Shown here: positions 51,365 through 60,222 of the stretch, in pieces
Position numbering within the stretch: the stretch's first letter is position 1
How the letters are laid out: every line of letters starts with the position of its first letter
Source: Candidatus Rhodoferax odensensis
Lineage (GTDB): Bacteria; Pseudomonadota; Gammaproteobacteria; Burkholderiales; Burkholderiaceae_C
Length of the DNA stretch: 64,000 nt
Direction: 5' to 3'
NCBI GenBank assembly: GCA_016718405.1
Contig: JADKDJ010000004.1
Span: 310,001 to 374,000, forward strand
Program-made: the position numbers and the translations under genes
The notes under the pieces: model-generated
Databases searched by the model: none
The model's input: only the letters and a program-made list of their open reading frames with translations
Told to the model about the DNA's origin: nothing

Positions 51365-52600
51365 TCAAAGGCACGCCGCCGGTATCGCCAGCACCCGCTC
51401 GTTGAGCCAGCGCGGGCGTTCGTCGTTGTTGATGACCAGTCCGAGTGGGCAGCCGTGTGCGGCGACGAATTCGGTTATGACGCGTAGGGCGCGCTTGTCG
51501 CTGTGTTGGGTCAGCTTGATTTCGATTGGCAGCAGGTGGCCGTTGCCAAACTGCCCTTCCAAAATCAAGTCGATCTCCGCGCCACCACGGGTGCGGTAGT
51601 GAAAAGGCTCGACCTCGATACCAGCGTTCTCGAAACCGCGCAACAAGGTTTCCACCACCATGCCCTCCCAAGACTTGCCGACCGCAGGGTGGGTGACCAG
51701 CATGTCGTGATCGGCGATGCGTAGTAGCCGATGCAGCAAACCGCTGTCGCGCAGGAAGCCTTTGGGATGTTTGACCAGTTGCTTCGCGGCGGAGCGGTCC
51801 CAGGCGGGTACATGCCGCCACAAAAACGTGTCGTGGGCGATGCGCAGCCAGTCGCGCACAGTGGGTTCGCTGATGCCAAGCGTTCTGGCAATGTCGGCGT
51901 TGTTCAGGATGCTGCCCGAGAGTTGGCTCAGCAGGGCGATGAATTGGCGAAAACGATCCCGATTCAGGGTGGGGAACAGCGCACCAATATCCCGGAGCAA
52001 GTAGGCATCAATGTAGTGGCGCGCCCACAGGCCTCGGAAGGTTTCGTCCTGGTTCATCCAGGGCTCGGGATAACCGCCTTGAAACCAGTAGTCGCGAACC
52101 TGTGTGGCGCTCAGTCGCCCCGCTGCCGCCGCTTGGATGTCTGCGATGTTCGCGCGCTCTGCCAACAAAGGATATAGCTGTGACGGTGGCAGTTGCCACG
52201 CCTCGGACAGGCTTAGCGGCGCCATCTCGATGCGCGCCACTCTGCCCGCCAGGCTTTCGGAGATCTGCTTGACCAGTTCAGGCGAACTGGAGCCTGACAG
52301 CAGGAACCGCCCTTTGCGTGAGCGATCCCGGTCTATCGCTACGCGCAAGGCGGCGAACAGGGGTGGCGCCAATTGGGCTTCGTCGATCAACAGCTTGTTG
52401 GCGTGCAAGCGTAGGAACAAATCGGGGTCGGCCAGAACCTGCGCCCGATCAGTTGCGTTCTCCATGTCGAAGCGTTGCCAATCCCCCAGGAGCGACCCAA
52501 GCAGTGTGGTCTTGCCGCATTGGCGCACGCCGGTAAGTACGACACAGGGGAAGTGTGTCAGCAGCGTTTGCAGGTGAGTTTGGACATGGCGCGACAGCAT
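51365..52600 (-). CDS. AAA ATPase with DUF4143 domain
   Basis: A 411-residue ATPase. The Walker A 'LTGVRQCGKTTLLGSLLG' and Walker B 'KLLIDEAQLAPPLFAALRVA' lie in the N-terminal AAA domain (AAA_14 type), followed by 'RFLLSGSSSPELVKQISESL' and a middle winged-helix region. The C-terminal DUF4143 part has 'GGAEIDLILEGQFGNGHLLP' with D and E residues typical of a restriction-like fold. The cellular role of this family is unknown; many copies sit in variable genome parts. ATG 52600 is used; a TTG at 52609 is possible. No toxin or mobile gene is adjacent. Confidence 0.9.
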   Translation of the reverse strand: MLSRHVQTHLQTLLTHFPCVVLTGVRQCGKTTLLGSLLGDWQRFDMENATDRAQVLADPDLFLRLHANKLLIDEAQLAPPLFAALRVAIDRDRSRKGRFLLSGSSSPELVKQISESLAGRVARIEMAPLSLSEAWQLPPSQLYPLLAERANIADIQAAAAGRLSATQVRDYWFQGGYPEPWMNQDETFRGLWARHYIDAYLLRDIGALFPTLNRDRFRQFIALLSQLSGSILNNADIARTLGISEPTVRDWLRIAHDTFLWRHVPAWDRSAAKQLVKHPKGFLRDSGLLHRLLRIADHDMLVTHPAVGKSWEGMVVETLLRGFENAGIEVEPFHYRTRGGAEIDLILEGQFGNGHLLPIEIKLTQHSDKRALRVITEFVAAHGCPLGLVINNDERPRWLNERVLAIPAACL

Positions 52601-52676
52601 AATGTGCAAATTCTAAACCAGCACTTTAGTATTTGCAGGTAACTTGGCGCCGCACCGATTCTAAACCGTCACCCCC

Positions 52677-53549
52677 TCACCCCACCGCCTTCTTCAACCA
52701 CTCCGCAAACGCCGAACATTCCCAACGGTCCATCATGCCGGTGCGCCAGCACAGGTAGTGGGCGTGGGGGCTGGGCACCGCGCGTTCATACAGTCGCACC
52801 AGCGTGCCGCGTTCCAGCCACGGGGCGCCGAGTTTGAGGCGCACCAACGCCACCCCCATGCCGGCGGCGGCGGCGTCGCACATCAGGCCGATGTCATTGA
52901 ACTGCGAGCCCTCAATGGGTTCGGGCCAATCCAGGTTGTTGGCAGCAAACCAGGTGCGCCATGGCTCCAGCGGACTGCGCAGCAGAGCTTCGCCTTCCAG
53001 GTCCTCGGGCGCCACAAACGGACCACGCTCGCGCACGTATGTGGGCGAAGCCAGCGGCGTGACTTCGTCCTTGAGCAGGCACACGTATTCCATGTCGGCA
53101 TAACGCCCAGCGCCGAACCGAATCATTAGATCGGCGTCTTCCGCCACCACGTCCAGCAGCGGAATCGACACCTGCAACGTCAAATCGATTTCGGGGTAGG
53201 CGTCGGTGAACTGACGCAGGCGGGGAATCAGGATCGAGCGGGAGAAGGTCGGTGTGACGGCCAGGCGCAGCTTGCGTTTGCCGGGCGCTGCCGCGGAGAT
53301 TGGGAACTTCTGAAGATTTGCCAGTCCCTCGCGCACATGGGCCAGGTACTCGCTACCCTCGGTGGTGAGCGAAAAATCGGCACGGCCAAACAGCTTGGTG
53401 CCGATGATCTGTTCGAGCTGCTTCACCCGGTGGCTCACGGCGCTGGGCGTGACGCACAGCTCCTCGGAGGTCTGCGTCACGCTGCGCAGGCGCGCCAGCG
53501 CCTCGAAAGTCAGCAGACATTGAATCGGGGGAATGCGCGCGGCGCTCAT
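52677..53549 (-). CDS. LysR family transcriptional regulator (GcvA type)
   Basis: A 290-residue LysR regulator. The N-terminal helix-turn-helix ('CLLTFEALARLRSVTQTSEE', 'LCVTPSAVSHRVKQLEQIIG', 'KLFGRADFSLTTEGSEYLAH') is of the GcvA/AmpR-like group, and the rest is the substrate-binding domain ending in 'SAFAEWLKKAV'. It lies divergent from psd with a 139-base gap. The genes it controls are not clear; psd is usually constitutive. ATG 53549 is used because the helix-turn-helix then falls at its normal position; the open frame extends 22 codons upstream without homology. Confidence 0.93.
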   Translation of the reverse strand: MSAARIPPIQCLLTFEALARLRSVTQTSEELCVTPSAVSHRVKQLEQIIGTKLFGRADFSLTTEGSEYLAHVREGLANLQKFPISAAAPGKRKLRLAVTPTFSRSILIPRLRQFTDAYPEIDLTLQVSIPLLDVVAEDADLMIRFGAGRYADMEYVCLLKDEVTPLASPTYVRERGPFVAPEDLEGEALLRSPLEPWRTWFAANNLDWPEPIEGSQFNDIGLMCDAAAAGMGVALVRLKLGAPWLERGTLVRLYERAVPSPHAHYLCWRTGMMDRWECSAFAEWLKKAVG

Positions 53550-53688
53550 TGGGTAACCTCCATGCTTCGCATTGCGGTGCGAGCTTGCTTGGGAGCGGCC
53601 CGACGCGGCGCTCATGTTGGCATTGTCACATCTTCGAAATCGACACGCTCGCTACAATACGCCCCCTTGCCCACTACCGGTAGCCTCT

Positions 53689-54543
53689 ATGTCTGATCGT
53701 CTGGCCGTGCTGCCGCAATACCTCTTGCCCAAGCAGGCCCTGACGGCGCTGGCGGGCAAAGCGGCTGGCGCCCGCGCTGGCCGACTGACCACCTCGGTGA
53801 TTGACTGGTTCGTCCAACGCTACAAGGTGAACATGGCGGAGGCGGCCAACCCGGACACCTCCAGCTATCCTACGTTTAACGAGTTTTTCACGCGTGAATT
53901 GGAGGCCGGTGCCCGTCCCCTGGCTCAGGCGGACCTAATCTGCCCGGTTGACGGCGCCATCAGCCAGTTTGGCGCCGTCGAGCGCGGCCAGATCTTTCAG
54001 GCCAAGGGACACCAGTATTCGACCACTGCGCTGGTGGGCGGCGATGCCGACCTCGGCGCGCAGTTCGTGGACGGCAGTTTTGCCACGCTGTACCTGAGCC
54101 CGCGTGACTACCACCGCATTCATATGCCCTGCGATGGCCGTTTGTTGCGCATGATCTATGTGCCGGGCGCACTGTTTTCTGTTAATCCGACAACGGCGCG
54201 TGGCGTGCCGGGGCTGTTTGCCCGCAACGAGCGCGTGGTGTGTGTGTTCGAGTCCCGGGACGGACCGTTCGTGCTCACTCTGGTTGGGGCCACCATCGTT
54301 GGCAGCATGGCGACAGTCTGGCATGGTGTGGTCAACCCACCGCGTCCCGGCAAGGTGCGCGAGTGGCGTTATGACGACCAGAGAATTGAGCTCAATCAGG
54401 GGCAGGAGATGGGTCGCTTTCTGCTCGGCTCGACCGTGGTGATGCTTTTCCCCAAAGGAGCACTTGAGTTCAATCCGGATTGGACCGCGACCCGACCGGT
54501 GCGCATGGGCGAGGCCATGGCGACGCGTTCTGCCGCGCGCTGA
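53689..54543 (+). CDS. psd: Phosphatidylserine decarboxylase proenzyme
   Basis: A 284-residue decarboxylase. The autocleavage site LGST is in 'GRFLLGSTVVMLFPKG', with Ser248 becoming the pyruvoyl group; the catalytic His lies in 'LSPRDYHRIHMPCDGRLLRM', and the family motif 'PVDGAISQFGAVERGQIFQA' is present. The enzyme makes phosphatidylethanolamine at the inner membrane. ATG 53689 is used; a -10 box TACAAT at 53653-53658 lies about 30 bases upstream but without a good -35. The last gene of a plus-strand stretch; a converging gene starts its stop two bases later. Confidence 0.95.
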   Translation: MSDRLAVLPQYLLPKQALTALAGKAAGARAGRLTTSVIDWFVQRYKVNMAEAANPDTSSYPTFNEFFTRELEAGARPLAQADLICPVDGAISQFGAVERGQIFQAKGHQYSTTALVGGDADLGAQFVDGSFATLYLSPRDYHRIHMPCDGRLLRMIYVPGALFSVNPTTARGVPGLFARNERVVCVFESRDGPFVLTLVGATIVGSMATVWHGVVNPPRPGKVREWRYDDQRIELNQGQEMGRFLLGSTVVMLFPKGALEFNPDWTATRPVRMGEAMATRSAAR

Positions 54544-54545
54544 GC

Positions 54546-55013
54546 TCAGCGGGTCCCAAGCAAGCCCAGCGCCCACGTCTGGGCGTCTTCCAGCCGGTCG
54601 AACAGCTCAAAGACGCGCCCCTGACTCTGGTAGCGGCTGCGGAACACGGGTGCCATGATGCTGGCACCCTCCACCTCTGGCGCCATGACATAGGCAACAG
54701 CCAGTGGCGCCAGACCCTGGTGGTTGACGTCATGCAGGATGGCGGCCAGCTCGGCCAGCCCATCGGAGGTGACCAGCGCGCTCTCCCGTATGGTGACAAT
54801 CTCCACACAAGGGCCACGTGCCTTGGCGGCCACCATGATGTCGTGCTGCGCCTTCGCAATGGCGCGAACCAGTTCCCGATTGAAGGGACCGACGGCGTCG
54901 TAGCGAAGGATGCGCCCATCAAGCCACACCTCCACCAGTCCGTGCGGTTGGAAGGCTCCCTGCGCGAACTCGTCCGTCCTGTGTCGCGGATCAGCTTGGG
55001 TGGGCTTGTTCAA
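54546..55013 (-). CDS. Conserved hypothetical protein
   Basis: A 155-residue cytoplasmic protein I cannot name. It has no signal peptide or membrane helix. The pattern of strands and helices ('PHGLVEVWLDGRILRYDAVG', 'FNRELVRAIAKAQHDIMVAA', 'EIVTIRESALVTSDGLAELA', 'LAPLAVAYVMAPEVEGASIM') resembles a small alpha/beta STAS-like fold, but no motif confirms it. It is encoded 12 bases after purU on the same strand, so cotranscription is likely. ATG 55013 is the family-like start; no ribosome site stands out. Confidence 0.75.
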   Translation of the reverse strand: MNKPTQADPRHRTDEFAQGAFQPHGLVEVWLDGRILRYDAVGPFNRELVRAIAKAQHDIMVAAKARGPCVEIVTIRESALVTSDGLAELAAILHDVNHQGLAPLAVAYVMAPEVEGASIMAPVFRSRYQSQGRVFELFDRLEDAQTWALGLLGTR

Positions 55014-55025
55014 GCGCGACCCCGT

Positions 55026-55874
55026 CTACTTGAAGATCACTGTCTTGTGTCCGTTAAGGATGACCCGGTGTTCGCTGTGCCACTTGACGGCACGGGCCAG
55101 CACTTGGCTCTCGGTGTCGCGCCCCATGGCGGTCAGGTCTTCGACCGTCTTGCTGTGCTCCACGCGCGTCACATCCTGCTCGATGATCGGTCCCTCGTCA
55201 AGATCTGCCGTTACATAGTGCGCGGTGGCGCCGATCAGCTTGACGCCTCGGTCGTGCGCCTGGTAGTAGGGTTTTGCGCCCTTGAAACTGGGCAGGAACG
55301 AGTGGTGGATATTGATCGCCCGCCCGGCCAGCTTCTGGCACAGATCGTTGCTCAGAATCTGCATGTAGCGCGCCAGCACCACCAGTTCAGCGCCCTCGTT
55401 CTGGATGATCTCGTACTGTCGCGCTTCCACACGTTCTTTGGTATCGACTTGCACCGGCAGGTGGTGAAAGGGGACGTTGTAGCTGGCAGCGAGTTGATAG
55501 AAATCCTTGTGATTGGAAATGATGGCCCGGATGTCGATCGGCAGCAGGCCGCTCTTCCATCGAAACAGCAGGTCGTTGAGGCAATGCCCTTCCTTGCTCA
55601 CCATCAGCACCGTGCGCACCGGCTGTGCCGTGGTGTGCAGGCTGAGCTTCATTTTGTGGGGCCCAGCGAAGAAGCCCAACTGGGCTTTCAGATCGGCATA
55701 GGTCAACTGGCGGCACGCAAACTGCACCCGCATGAAGAACAGGCCGGTGTCGTGGTCGTTGTACTGGGCAGCTTCTTCGATGTTGCCACCGTGGTTCAGC
55801 AGGAAGCCCGATACGGCGTGCACCAGCCCTTTGCGATCCGGGCAGGAGAGAGTAAGGATGTAAGTTGAGCTCAT
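55026..55874 (-). CDS. purU: Formyltetrahydrofolate deformylase
   Basis: A 282-residue PurU. An N-terminal ACT domain ('TYILTLSCPDRKGLVHAVSG', about 1-75) is followed by a formyltransferase-fold domain with the catalytic residues in 'RAIISNHKDFYQL', 'INIHHSFLPSFKGAKPYYQA' and 'HYVTADLDEGPIIEQDVTRV'. It hydrolyses 10-formyltetrahydrofolate to formate and tetrahydrofolate, balancing one-carbon pools. ATG 55874 gives the family start 'MSSTYILTLSCPDR'; an in-frame start at 55904 would add ten residues. Confidence 0.95.
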   Translation of the reverse strand: MSSTYILTLSCPDRKGLVHAVSGFLLNHGGNIEEAAQYNDHDTGLFFMRVQFACRQLTYADLKAQLGFFAGPHKMKLSLHTTAQPVRTVLMVSKEGHCLNDLLFRWKSGLLPIDIRAIISNHKDFYQLAASYNVPFHHLPVQVDTKERVEARQYEIIQNEGAELVVLARYMQILSNDLCQKLAGRAINIHHSFLPSFKGAKPYYQAHDRGVKLIGATAHYVTADLDEGPIIEQDVTRVEHSKTVEDLTAMGRDTESQVLARAVKWHSEHRVILNGHKTVIFK

Positions 55875-55967
55875 GGGCGGATTGTCGCAGGACAATTCAC
55901 CCAAATCTTCACTTCGGTCTCGCGATATGAAACGCGAGAGCGGGCTAAGGCAGGCCGACTCAGGCCG

Positions 55968-56279
55968 TCAATGCACCACCACCGGGTTTTGCGCCAGCTC
56001 GGCATAGCCCTCGAGCGTGTCTTCAACTTCTTCCTGGGTGGGCGTTTTGATTTGCCAGGCCGAAATATGCTGTTGAAACAGCTCGGCCCAGGAGCCGTCG
56101 AGGTAGACCTCTTTGCCGGAGCGTTTGTCCACGATCTCAAAGCCGTGTCGCGCCAGTTGGGGAACCAGCAGTACCGCCTCGGTGGCCGCCTGGTCACCTT
56201 CGGGTTCAGACCCGATCACGACCGCGTTGGCGAGCATGTGGGTGACCGAAAATGACTCAGAGTCGTAAAGCGTGTGCAT
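55968..56279 (-). CDS. DUF3567 domain protein (BTH_I0359 type)
   Basis: A 103-residue protein of the DUF3567 family, known mainly from Burkholderiales. Signs are 'MHTLYDSESFSVTHML', 'GFEIVDKRSGKEVYLDGSWA' and 'FQQHISAWQIKTPTQEEVED'. Its function is unknown. There is no signal peptide. It stands alone between purU and the DUF3108 gene on the same strand and supports placing the organism among the Burkholderiales. Confidence 0.9.
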   Translation of the reverse strand: MHTLYDSESFSVTHMLANAVVIGSEPEGDQAATEAVLLVPQLARHGFEIVDKRSGKEVYLDGSWAELFQQHISAWQIKTPTQEEVEDTLEGYAELAQNPVVVH

Positions 56280-56363
56280 GGCTGATTATCCCGTAATCCC
56301 TATTACCCCGCAGGTGGCCACGATTGGGTCGATTTCAAGTGGTCTGCGGACGACGGAACTGGG

Positions 56364-57452
56364 TCAATACAGGCCCTCGATGGACTGCAGTTTTTGGTCC
56401 AGGTAGGCGCCATTGGGATCGGTCAGGCGAATGCGGGCCGGCAGGTAGCCATGACTGGGCGCCAGCCACAACTCGACTTTCTGGTCGTAAGGCTGACGCG
56501 GATTGCGTTGCAGCTTAAGGGTCCCGAGCTCGCCGATCGGCAAGGCCAGCGTTTCGGGACCCTCCACGGTGAGTAGCCACAGGCTGGCCTGGCGCGGCCC
56601 AACGACCTGAATCGTGATCGTGGTCCCGCGGCCAAACTTCTCAGGTTCGGCTGCCACCATCGCCGCCAGCTGCAGCGGCAGGCTAAGCTGGTCCTGAGCG
56701 GCGGTCAATAGCTCAGCTTCGGGGGTGTTGGCGCTGAAGGTGACTTTGCCCCCATCGCGATCAAAGTGGGCAGCCACTTCATTGCGGGACCTGTCGGCAA
56801 AGCGGGTCGGCATCAGGCCGTCAGCACCGATGCTGCCCACACTGGTCTGGCTGCGCACCGTGACGAGCTTGCGAATCGTCATGCTGGCCTGGTAGCTCTT
56901 GCTGTCGTGCTGCCACTCCAGTGCCGCACTGGCGGTGTAAGGGAATCGGTCGGCCTCAATCTCATAGCTCAGGCGCGCCGATGCCGGAAAGTTGTAGAGG
57001 CGCGCCGACACGCCGTCTTCGCGGGGCGGCCGGGTGACCGCCTCCTGCTCTGCGGGTTCAGGCGACGCCGACTCGGGGGCAAGGGGTTCGGTGGGTGTTG
57101 GACCCAGCACCGACAACTCCGGGGGCGGCGCTGCCACGCTCGTGTCACCCAACGCCGCGGCGGTCGTGCTGGGTTGAGCAGGTTTGCGCGGCCGTGCGGG
57201 GGTGGCGCGTCGTTCGGGCCCTGCGGCGGCGCGGGGTGTTGGTGGGGCAAGCGAGGCCGGGCTTGGGCCGGGACGCACAATGGTGCGGGTGCTCAGGGCA
57301 CGCCCCATGGCCGGGGCCTTGCTGTCAAAGTGAAGCCTGGGCGCGCCAAGCAGCAGCAGGTGCGCCGCCAACACTGCGCCGGTCAACAGCAGCAGGCGCG
57401 CGAGCGACATGCCTGGGAGCGCTTGCAGGGAGTGAACTAGACTTTGCGACAT
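56364..57452 (-). CDS. DUF3108 domain protein
   Basis: A 362-residue protein. An N-terminal membrane helix ('ARLLLLTGAVLAAHLLLLGA') is followed by a Pro/Ala/Ser-rich low-complexity stretch (about 50-150) and a DUF3108 domain of about 200 residues ('NFPASARLSYEIEADRFPYT', 'TASAALEWQHDSKSYQASMT', 'RNPRQPYDQKVELWLAPSHG', 'YLPARIRLTDPNGAYLDQKL'). Related proteins are anchored in the inner membrane facing the periplasm; the role is not known. Its start lies 78 bases from the divergent fumarylacetoacetase-family gene, so both promoters share that gap. Confidence 0.9.
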   Translation of the reverse strand: MSQSLVHSLQALPGMSLARLLLLTGAVLAAHLLLLGAPRLHFDSKAPAMGRALSTRTIVRPGPSPASLAPPTPRAAAGPERRATPARPRKPAQPSTTAAALGDTSVAAPPPELSVLGPTPTEPLAPESASPEPAEQEAVTRPPREDGVSARLYNFPASARLSYEIEADRFPYTASAALEWQHDSKSYQASMTIRKLVTVRSQTSVGSIGADGLMPTRFADRSRNEVAAHFDRDGGKVTFSANTPEAELLTAAQDQLSLPLQLAAMVAAEPEKFGRGTTITIQVVGPRQASLWLLTVEGPETLALPIGELGTLKLQRNPRQPYDQKVELWLAPSHGYLPARIRLTDPNGAYLDQKLQSIEGLY

Positions 57453-57530
57453 GGGACGGACGAAATTAGTTTAACAATACGCCACCCAGCACGCGCCCTA
57501 TGGGGCTTGCCCAGCCCGGACACACTGAAC

Positions 57531-58544
57531 ATGAAACTCGCTACTTACAAAGACGGCTCGCGTGATGGCCAACTGGTCGTGGTGTCACGCGATTTGACCA
57601 GCGCCCACTTTGCCACCGACATCGCCAACCATCTGCAGCAGGTGCTGGACGACTGGAACTTCCTGTCGCCGCAACTGCAGGATGTGTACGAGACGCTCAA
57701 CCACGGCAAGGCACGCCATGCCTTTACGTTCGATCCGCGTCAATGCATGGCGCCGCTGCCGCGCGCCTACCAGTGGGCTGACGGATCGGCCTACCTGAAT
57801 CATGTCGAGCTGGTGCGTCAGGCGCGCGGCGCCGAGGTGCCCAAGAGCTTCTACACCGATCCCCTGATGTACCAGGGCGGGAGCGACGATTTTCTTGGCC
57901 CCTGCGATCCCGTGGTGTGCCCCAACGAGGCCTTTGGCATCGACTTTGAGGCCGAGGTGGCCGCCATCACCGGCGACGTGCGCATGGGCGCTACTGCGGC
58001 GCAGGCGCTTGAAGGTGTGCGCCTGTTGCTGCTGGTCAATGATGTCAGCCTGCGTAACTTGATTCCCGACGAGCTGGCCAAGGGCTTTGGCTTCCTGCAG
58101 AGCAAACCTGCCACAGCTTTCAGCCCGGTCGCCGTGACGCCGGACGAACTAGGTGAGGCCTGGCAGGGTGGTCGTGTGCACCTGACGCTGCAGTCGGCCT
58201 GGAATGGCCGCAAGGTGGGTATGTGCGAGGCCGGGCCGGAGATGACTTTTCATTTCGGCCAGTTGATCGCGCACATCTGCAAGACCCGCAACGTACGCGC
58301 CGGCTCCATCGTTGGGTCGGGCACCGTTAGCAACAAGGGTGTCGAGGTCAAAGGCAAGACCGAATGGCCCAAGGGCTACAGCTGTATTGCTGAAAAGCGC
58401 GCAATAGAGACGATTCAGGACGGCAGCCCGAGCACCGAATTCATGAAGTTTGGCGACACCATCCGCATTGAAATGAAGGGCCTCGATGGAGTCAGCGTGT
58501 TTGGCGCGATCGATCAGGAAGTCGTAGCGCCGGGTCGGCCCTAG
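57531..58544 (+). CDS. Fumarylacetoacetate hydrolase family protein
   Basis: A 337-residue hydrolase of the fumarylacetoacetase (FAH) superfamily. An N-terminal domain of about 100 residues precedes the FAH core, with metal-site regions 'NEAFGIDFEAEVAAITGDVR' and 'GFLQSKPATAFSPVAVTPDE', and 'NVRAGSIVGSGTVSNKGVEV'. Enzymes with this architecture hydrolyse C-C bonds in breakdown products such as fumarylacetoacetate; no other tyrosine or homogentisate gene is near, so the substrate is uncertain. ATG 57531 gives 'MKLATYKDGSRDGQLVVVSR', the usual start of this group. Ends 46 bases before the convergent marC gene. Confidence 0.92.
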   Translation: MKLATYKDGSRDGQLVVVSRDLTSAHFATDIANHLQQVLDDWNFLSPQLQDVYETLNHGKARHAFTFDPRQCMAPLPRAYQWADGSAYLNHVELVRQARGAEVPKSFYTDPLMYQGGSDDFLGPCDPVVCPNEAFGIDFEAEVAAITGDVRMGATAAQALEGVRLLLLVNDVSLRNLIPDELAKGFGFLQSKPATAFSPVAVTPDELGEAWQGGRVHLTLQSAWNGRKVGMCEAGPEMTFHFGQLIAHICKTRNVRAGSIVGSGTVSNKGVEVKGKTEWPKGYSCIAEKRAIETIQDGSPSTEFMKFGDTIRIEMKGLDGVSVFGAIDQEVVAPGRP

Positions 58545-58590
58545 CGGGGAGTGTCGTCATCGCGCGGCCGCAGGCCGTGGCAATCCACCC

Positions 58591-59193
58591 TCACGGGCTG
58601 GCGAGTTGCGTGGCAAAGGTCTTGATGCCGCGCAACATCATCTCGATCGAGACGGCTACCAGCACCAGGCCCATCAGGCGCTCCAGCGCCATCACGAAGC
58701 GCTCGCCAGCGATGCGCTGAATGCGCTCGGCCAGCACCAGCACCACAGCGCTGACGGCCATGGTGACGCACAGCGCGGCAATCCACTCCATGCGCCGCTC
58801 GGGCGCTTGTGACACCAGCAGCAAGACCGTGGCCAGCGCCGAGGGACCGGCAATCGCGGGAATCGCCAGCGGCACGATCAGCGGCTCGCCAACTTGCTCC
58901 GGCGCCTGCGCATCAGAAGGTGGAAAGATCATGCGCAAGGCGATCAGGAACAGTATCACACCACCGGCGATCTGCAAGGAGAGCTCGCTCAGGTTCATCA
59001 CCCGCAGAAAGCTCTCGCCGACAAACATGAAGGTCAGCAGCAGGGCAAAGGCAATCAGCACCTCGCGCAATATCACCCATGGCCGACGCTCGGGCGCGGT
59101 GTGGCGCAATGCGTTGGCAAAGATGGGAATGTTGCCGATCGGGTCGGTGATCAGGATCAGCAAGATCGTGGCGGAGGCGAAGGTGTAGTTCAT
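58591..59193 (-). CDS. MarC family inner-membrane protein
   Basis: A 200-residue membrane protein with about six transmembrane helices. The N-terminal 'SATILLILITDPIGNIPIFA' and the central 'PLAIPAIAGPSALATVLLLV' are typical of MarC/UPF0056 proteins. These proteins are of unclear function; they were once linked to multidrug resistance without support. ATG 59193 gives the family start; the open frame continues to 59220 without good reason. It converges with the FAH-family gene. Confidence 0.92.
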   Translation of the reverse strand: MNYTFASATILLILITDPIGNIPIFANALRHTAPERRPWVILREVLIAFALLLTFMFVGESFLRVMNLSELSLQIAGGVILFLIALRMIFPPSDAQAPEQVGEPLIVPLAIPAIAGPSALATVLLLVSQAPERRMEWIAALCVTMAVSAVVLVLAERIQRIAGERFVMALERLMGLVLVAVSIEMMLRGIKTFATQLASP

Positions 59194-59310
59194 CAGTTGG
59201 ATGAGGACAGGCCGGCGCAACGCGCCAGTCTGCCCCGCTAAGTTCTAGGCGCCAGAATAGCAGGCGTTGCCGCCCTGGCGCCGATCCGATGCAACCTGGC
59301 CTGGTGGGCT

Positions 59311-59688
59311 TCAGTTCACGGCGCCGCCGTGGTTGCGCTCGAACTCGGTCTGGCAGGCGATGCAGCGTGGCGCCTCGGGGGCCGCGTGCAGGCGGGCATC
59401 GGGGATCTGCACCCCGCAATCGGTGCACTGGCCAAAGGTGCCGGCTTCGATCCGGCTCAGTGCGGCATTGATGGCGGCCAGCTCGGCGGACTCGTGTTCG
59501 TCCAGGGCAAACTCAAGCTCACGCGCCGTGTTCACCTGGGCGCGTGAGTCCTGGGTTTCGCTGAAGTGCTCGGCCGAAGCCTCGGCCCGACCGACTTGCC
59601 CGCCTCGCAGCGCGCTGAGCTGCTCCACCACGGCAGCGCGTTGGGTCAGCAGTTGTTGTTTGAAGGAGGCATTCGGGACGTTGGTCAT
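59311..59688 (-). CDS. DksA/TraR-type zinc-finger protein
   Basis: A 125-residue protein with a helical coiled coil ('ARELEFALDEHESAELAAIN') and a C-terminal zinc finger with Cys pairs CTDC and CIAC ('GQCTDCGVQI', 'RCIACQTEF'). It is shorter than DksA and of the TraR/DksA-like group, which bind the secondary channel of RNA polymerase and alter transcription. The acidic tip residues at the coiled-coil end, needed in DksA, are not clear here. It stands alone and diverges from the DUF2946 gene. Confidence 0.9.
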   Translation of the reverse strand: MTNVPNASFKQQLLTQRAAVVEQLSALRGGQVGRAEASAEHFSETQDSRAQVNTARELEFALDEHESAELAAINAALSRIEAGTFGQCTDCGVQIPDARLHAAPEAPRCIACQTEFERNHGGAVN

Positions 59689-59791
59689 GGTCTACCTTGG
59701 TGGAATGGAATGCCCCATGATGCGCCGGGTAAACCCCAGTGTGTTTGATCGAGGTCAAGCCGGGTGTGGCCTTGTCCGCCATAATCCGCGC

Positions 59792-60148
59792 ATGCATTTT
59801 TTACGCAACGCCCGCCAGCTAGCACGATTCGTGTTGGTTTGGTTTGTGTTGTCGATTGGCGCGGCGGTGGCGTCGCCGGTCATCAAGCCGCAGCCCATGG
59901 AGTTGATCTGCACGGGCTCTGGCGCGATGAAAGTGCTGGTGCAGACCGACGAAGGTCTTCAGGAGCTGGTTACCGTTTCGATGGACTGCCCCCTGTGCGT
60001 TGCGGTTGGTGCGCCGCCTCCTACACTGAGCTTTACTGTCGCACCCTTGTTCCCCCTGGGCTATCTCGCGCAGGGCATTCCCGCCGCGCGACTGGCATCA
60101 CTCACCGCCGTGCCGCCACCGGCGCGCGGGCCGCCGCTTCACTCCTGA
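59792..60148 (+). CDS. DUF2946 domain protein
   Basis: A 118-residue protein with one N-terminal hydrophobic segment ('FVLVWFVLSIGAAVASPVI'), probably a signal or anchor, and the DUF2946 motif 'TVSMDCPLCVAVGAPPPT' with CPLC (Cys66 and Cys69), a possible metal site. DUF2946 proteins are usually encoded beside TonB-dependent receptors and copper-related genes, which is the case here. ATG 59792 is used. The receptor gene follows 75 bases later. A role in binding or passing on a metal is inferred. Confidence 0.85.
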   Translation: MHFLRNARQLARFVLVWFVLSIGAAVASPVIKPQPMELICTGSGAMKVLVQTDEGLQELVTVSMDCPLCVAVGAPPPTLSFTVAPLFPLGYLAQGIPAARLASLTAVPPPARGPPLHS

Positions 60149-60222
60149 ACCCCTGATCCGTCTGCAGCTGTCTGCGCGTGCATCGCAGCAGTTGCCCGTT
60201 CTCATGTGTTTCTGGAGTAGTC

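Noticed and set aside
58370..58430. Possible short repeat element inside the FAH-family gene (TACAGCTGTATTGCTG region)
   Set aside because: The encoded residues match the conserved family sequence around 'SCIAEKRAIETI', so the DNA pattern is explained by coding.
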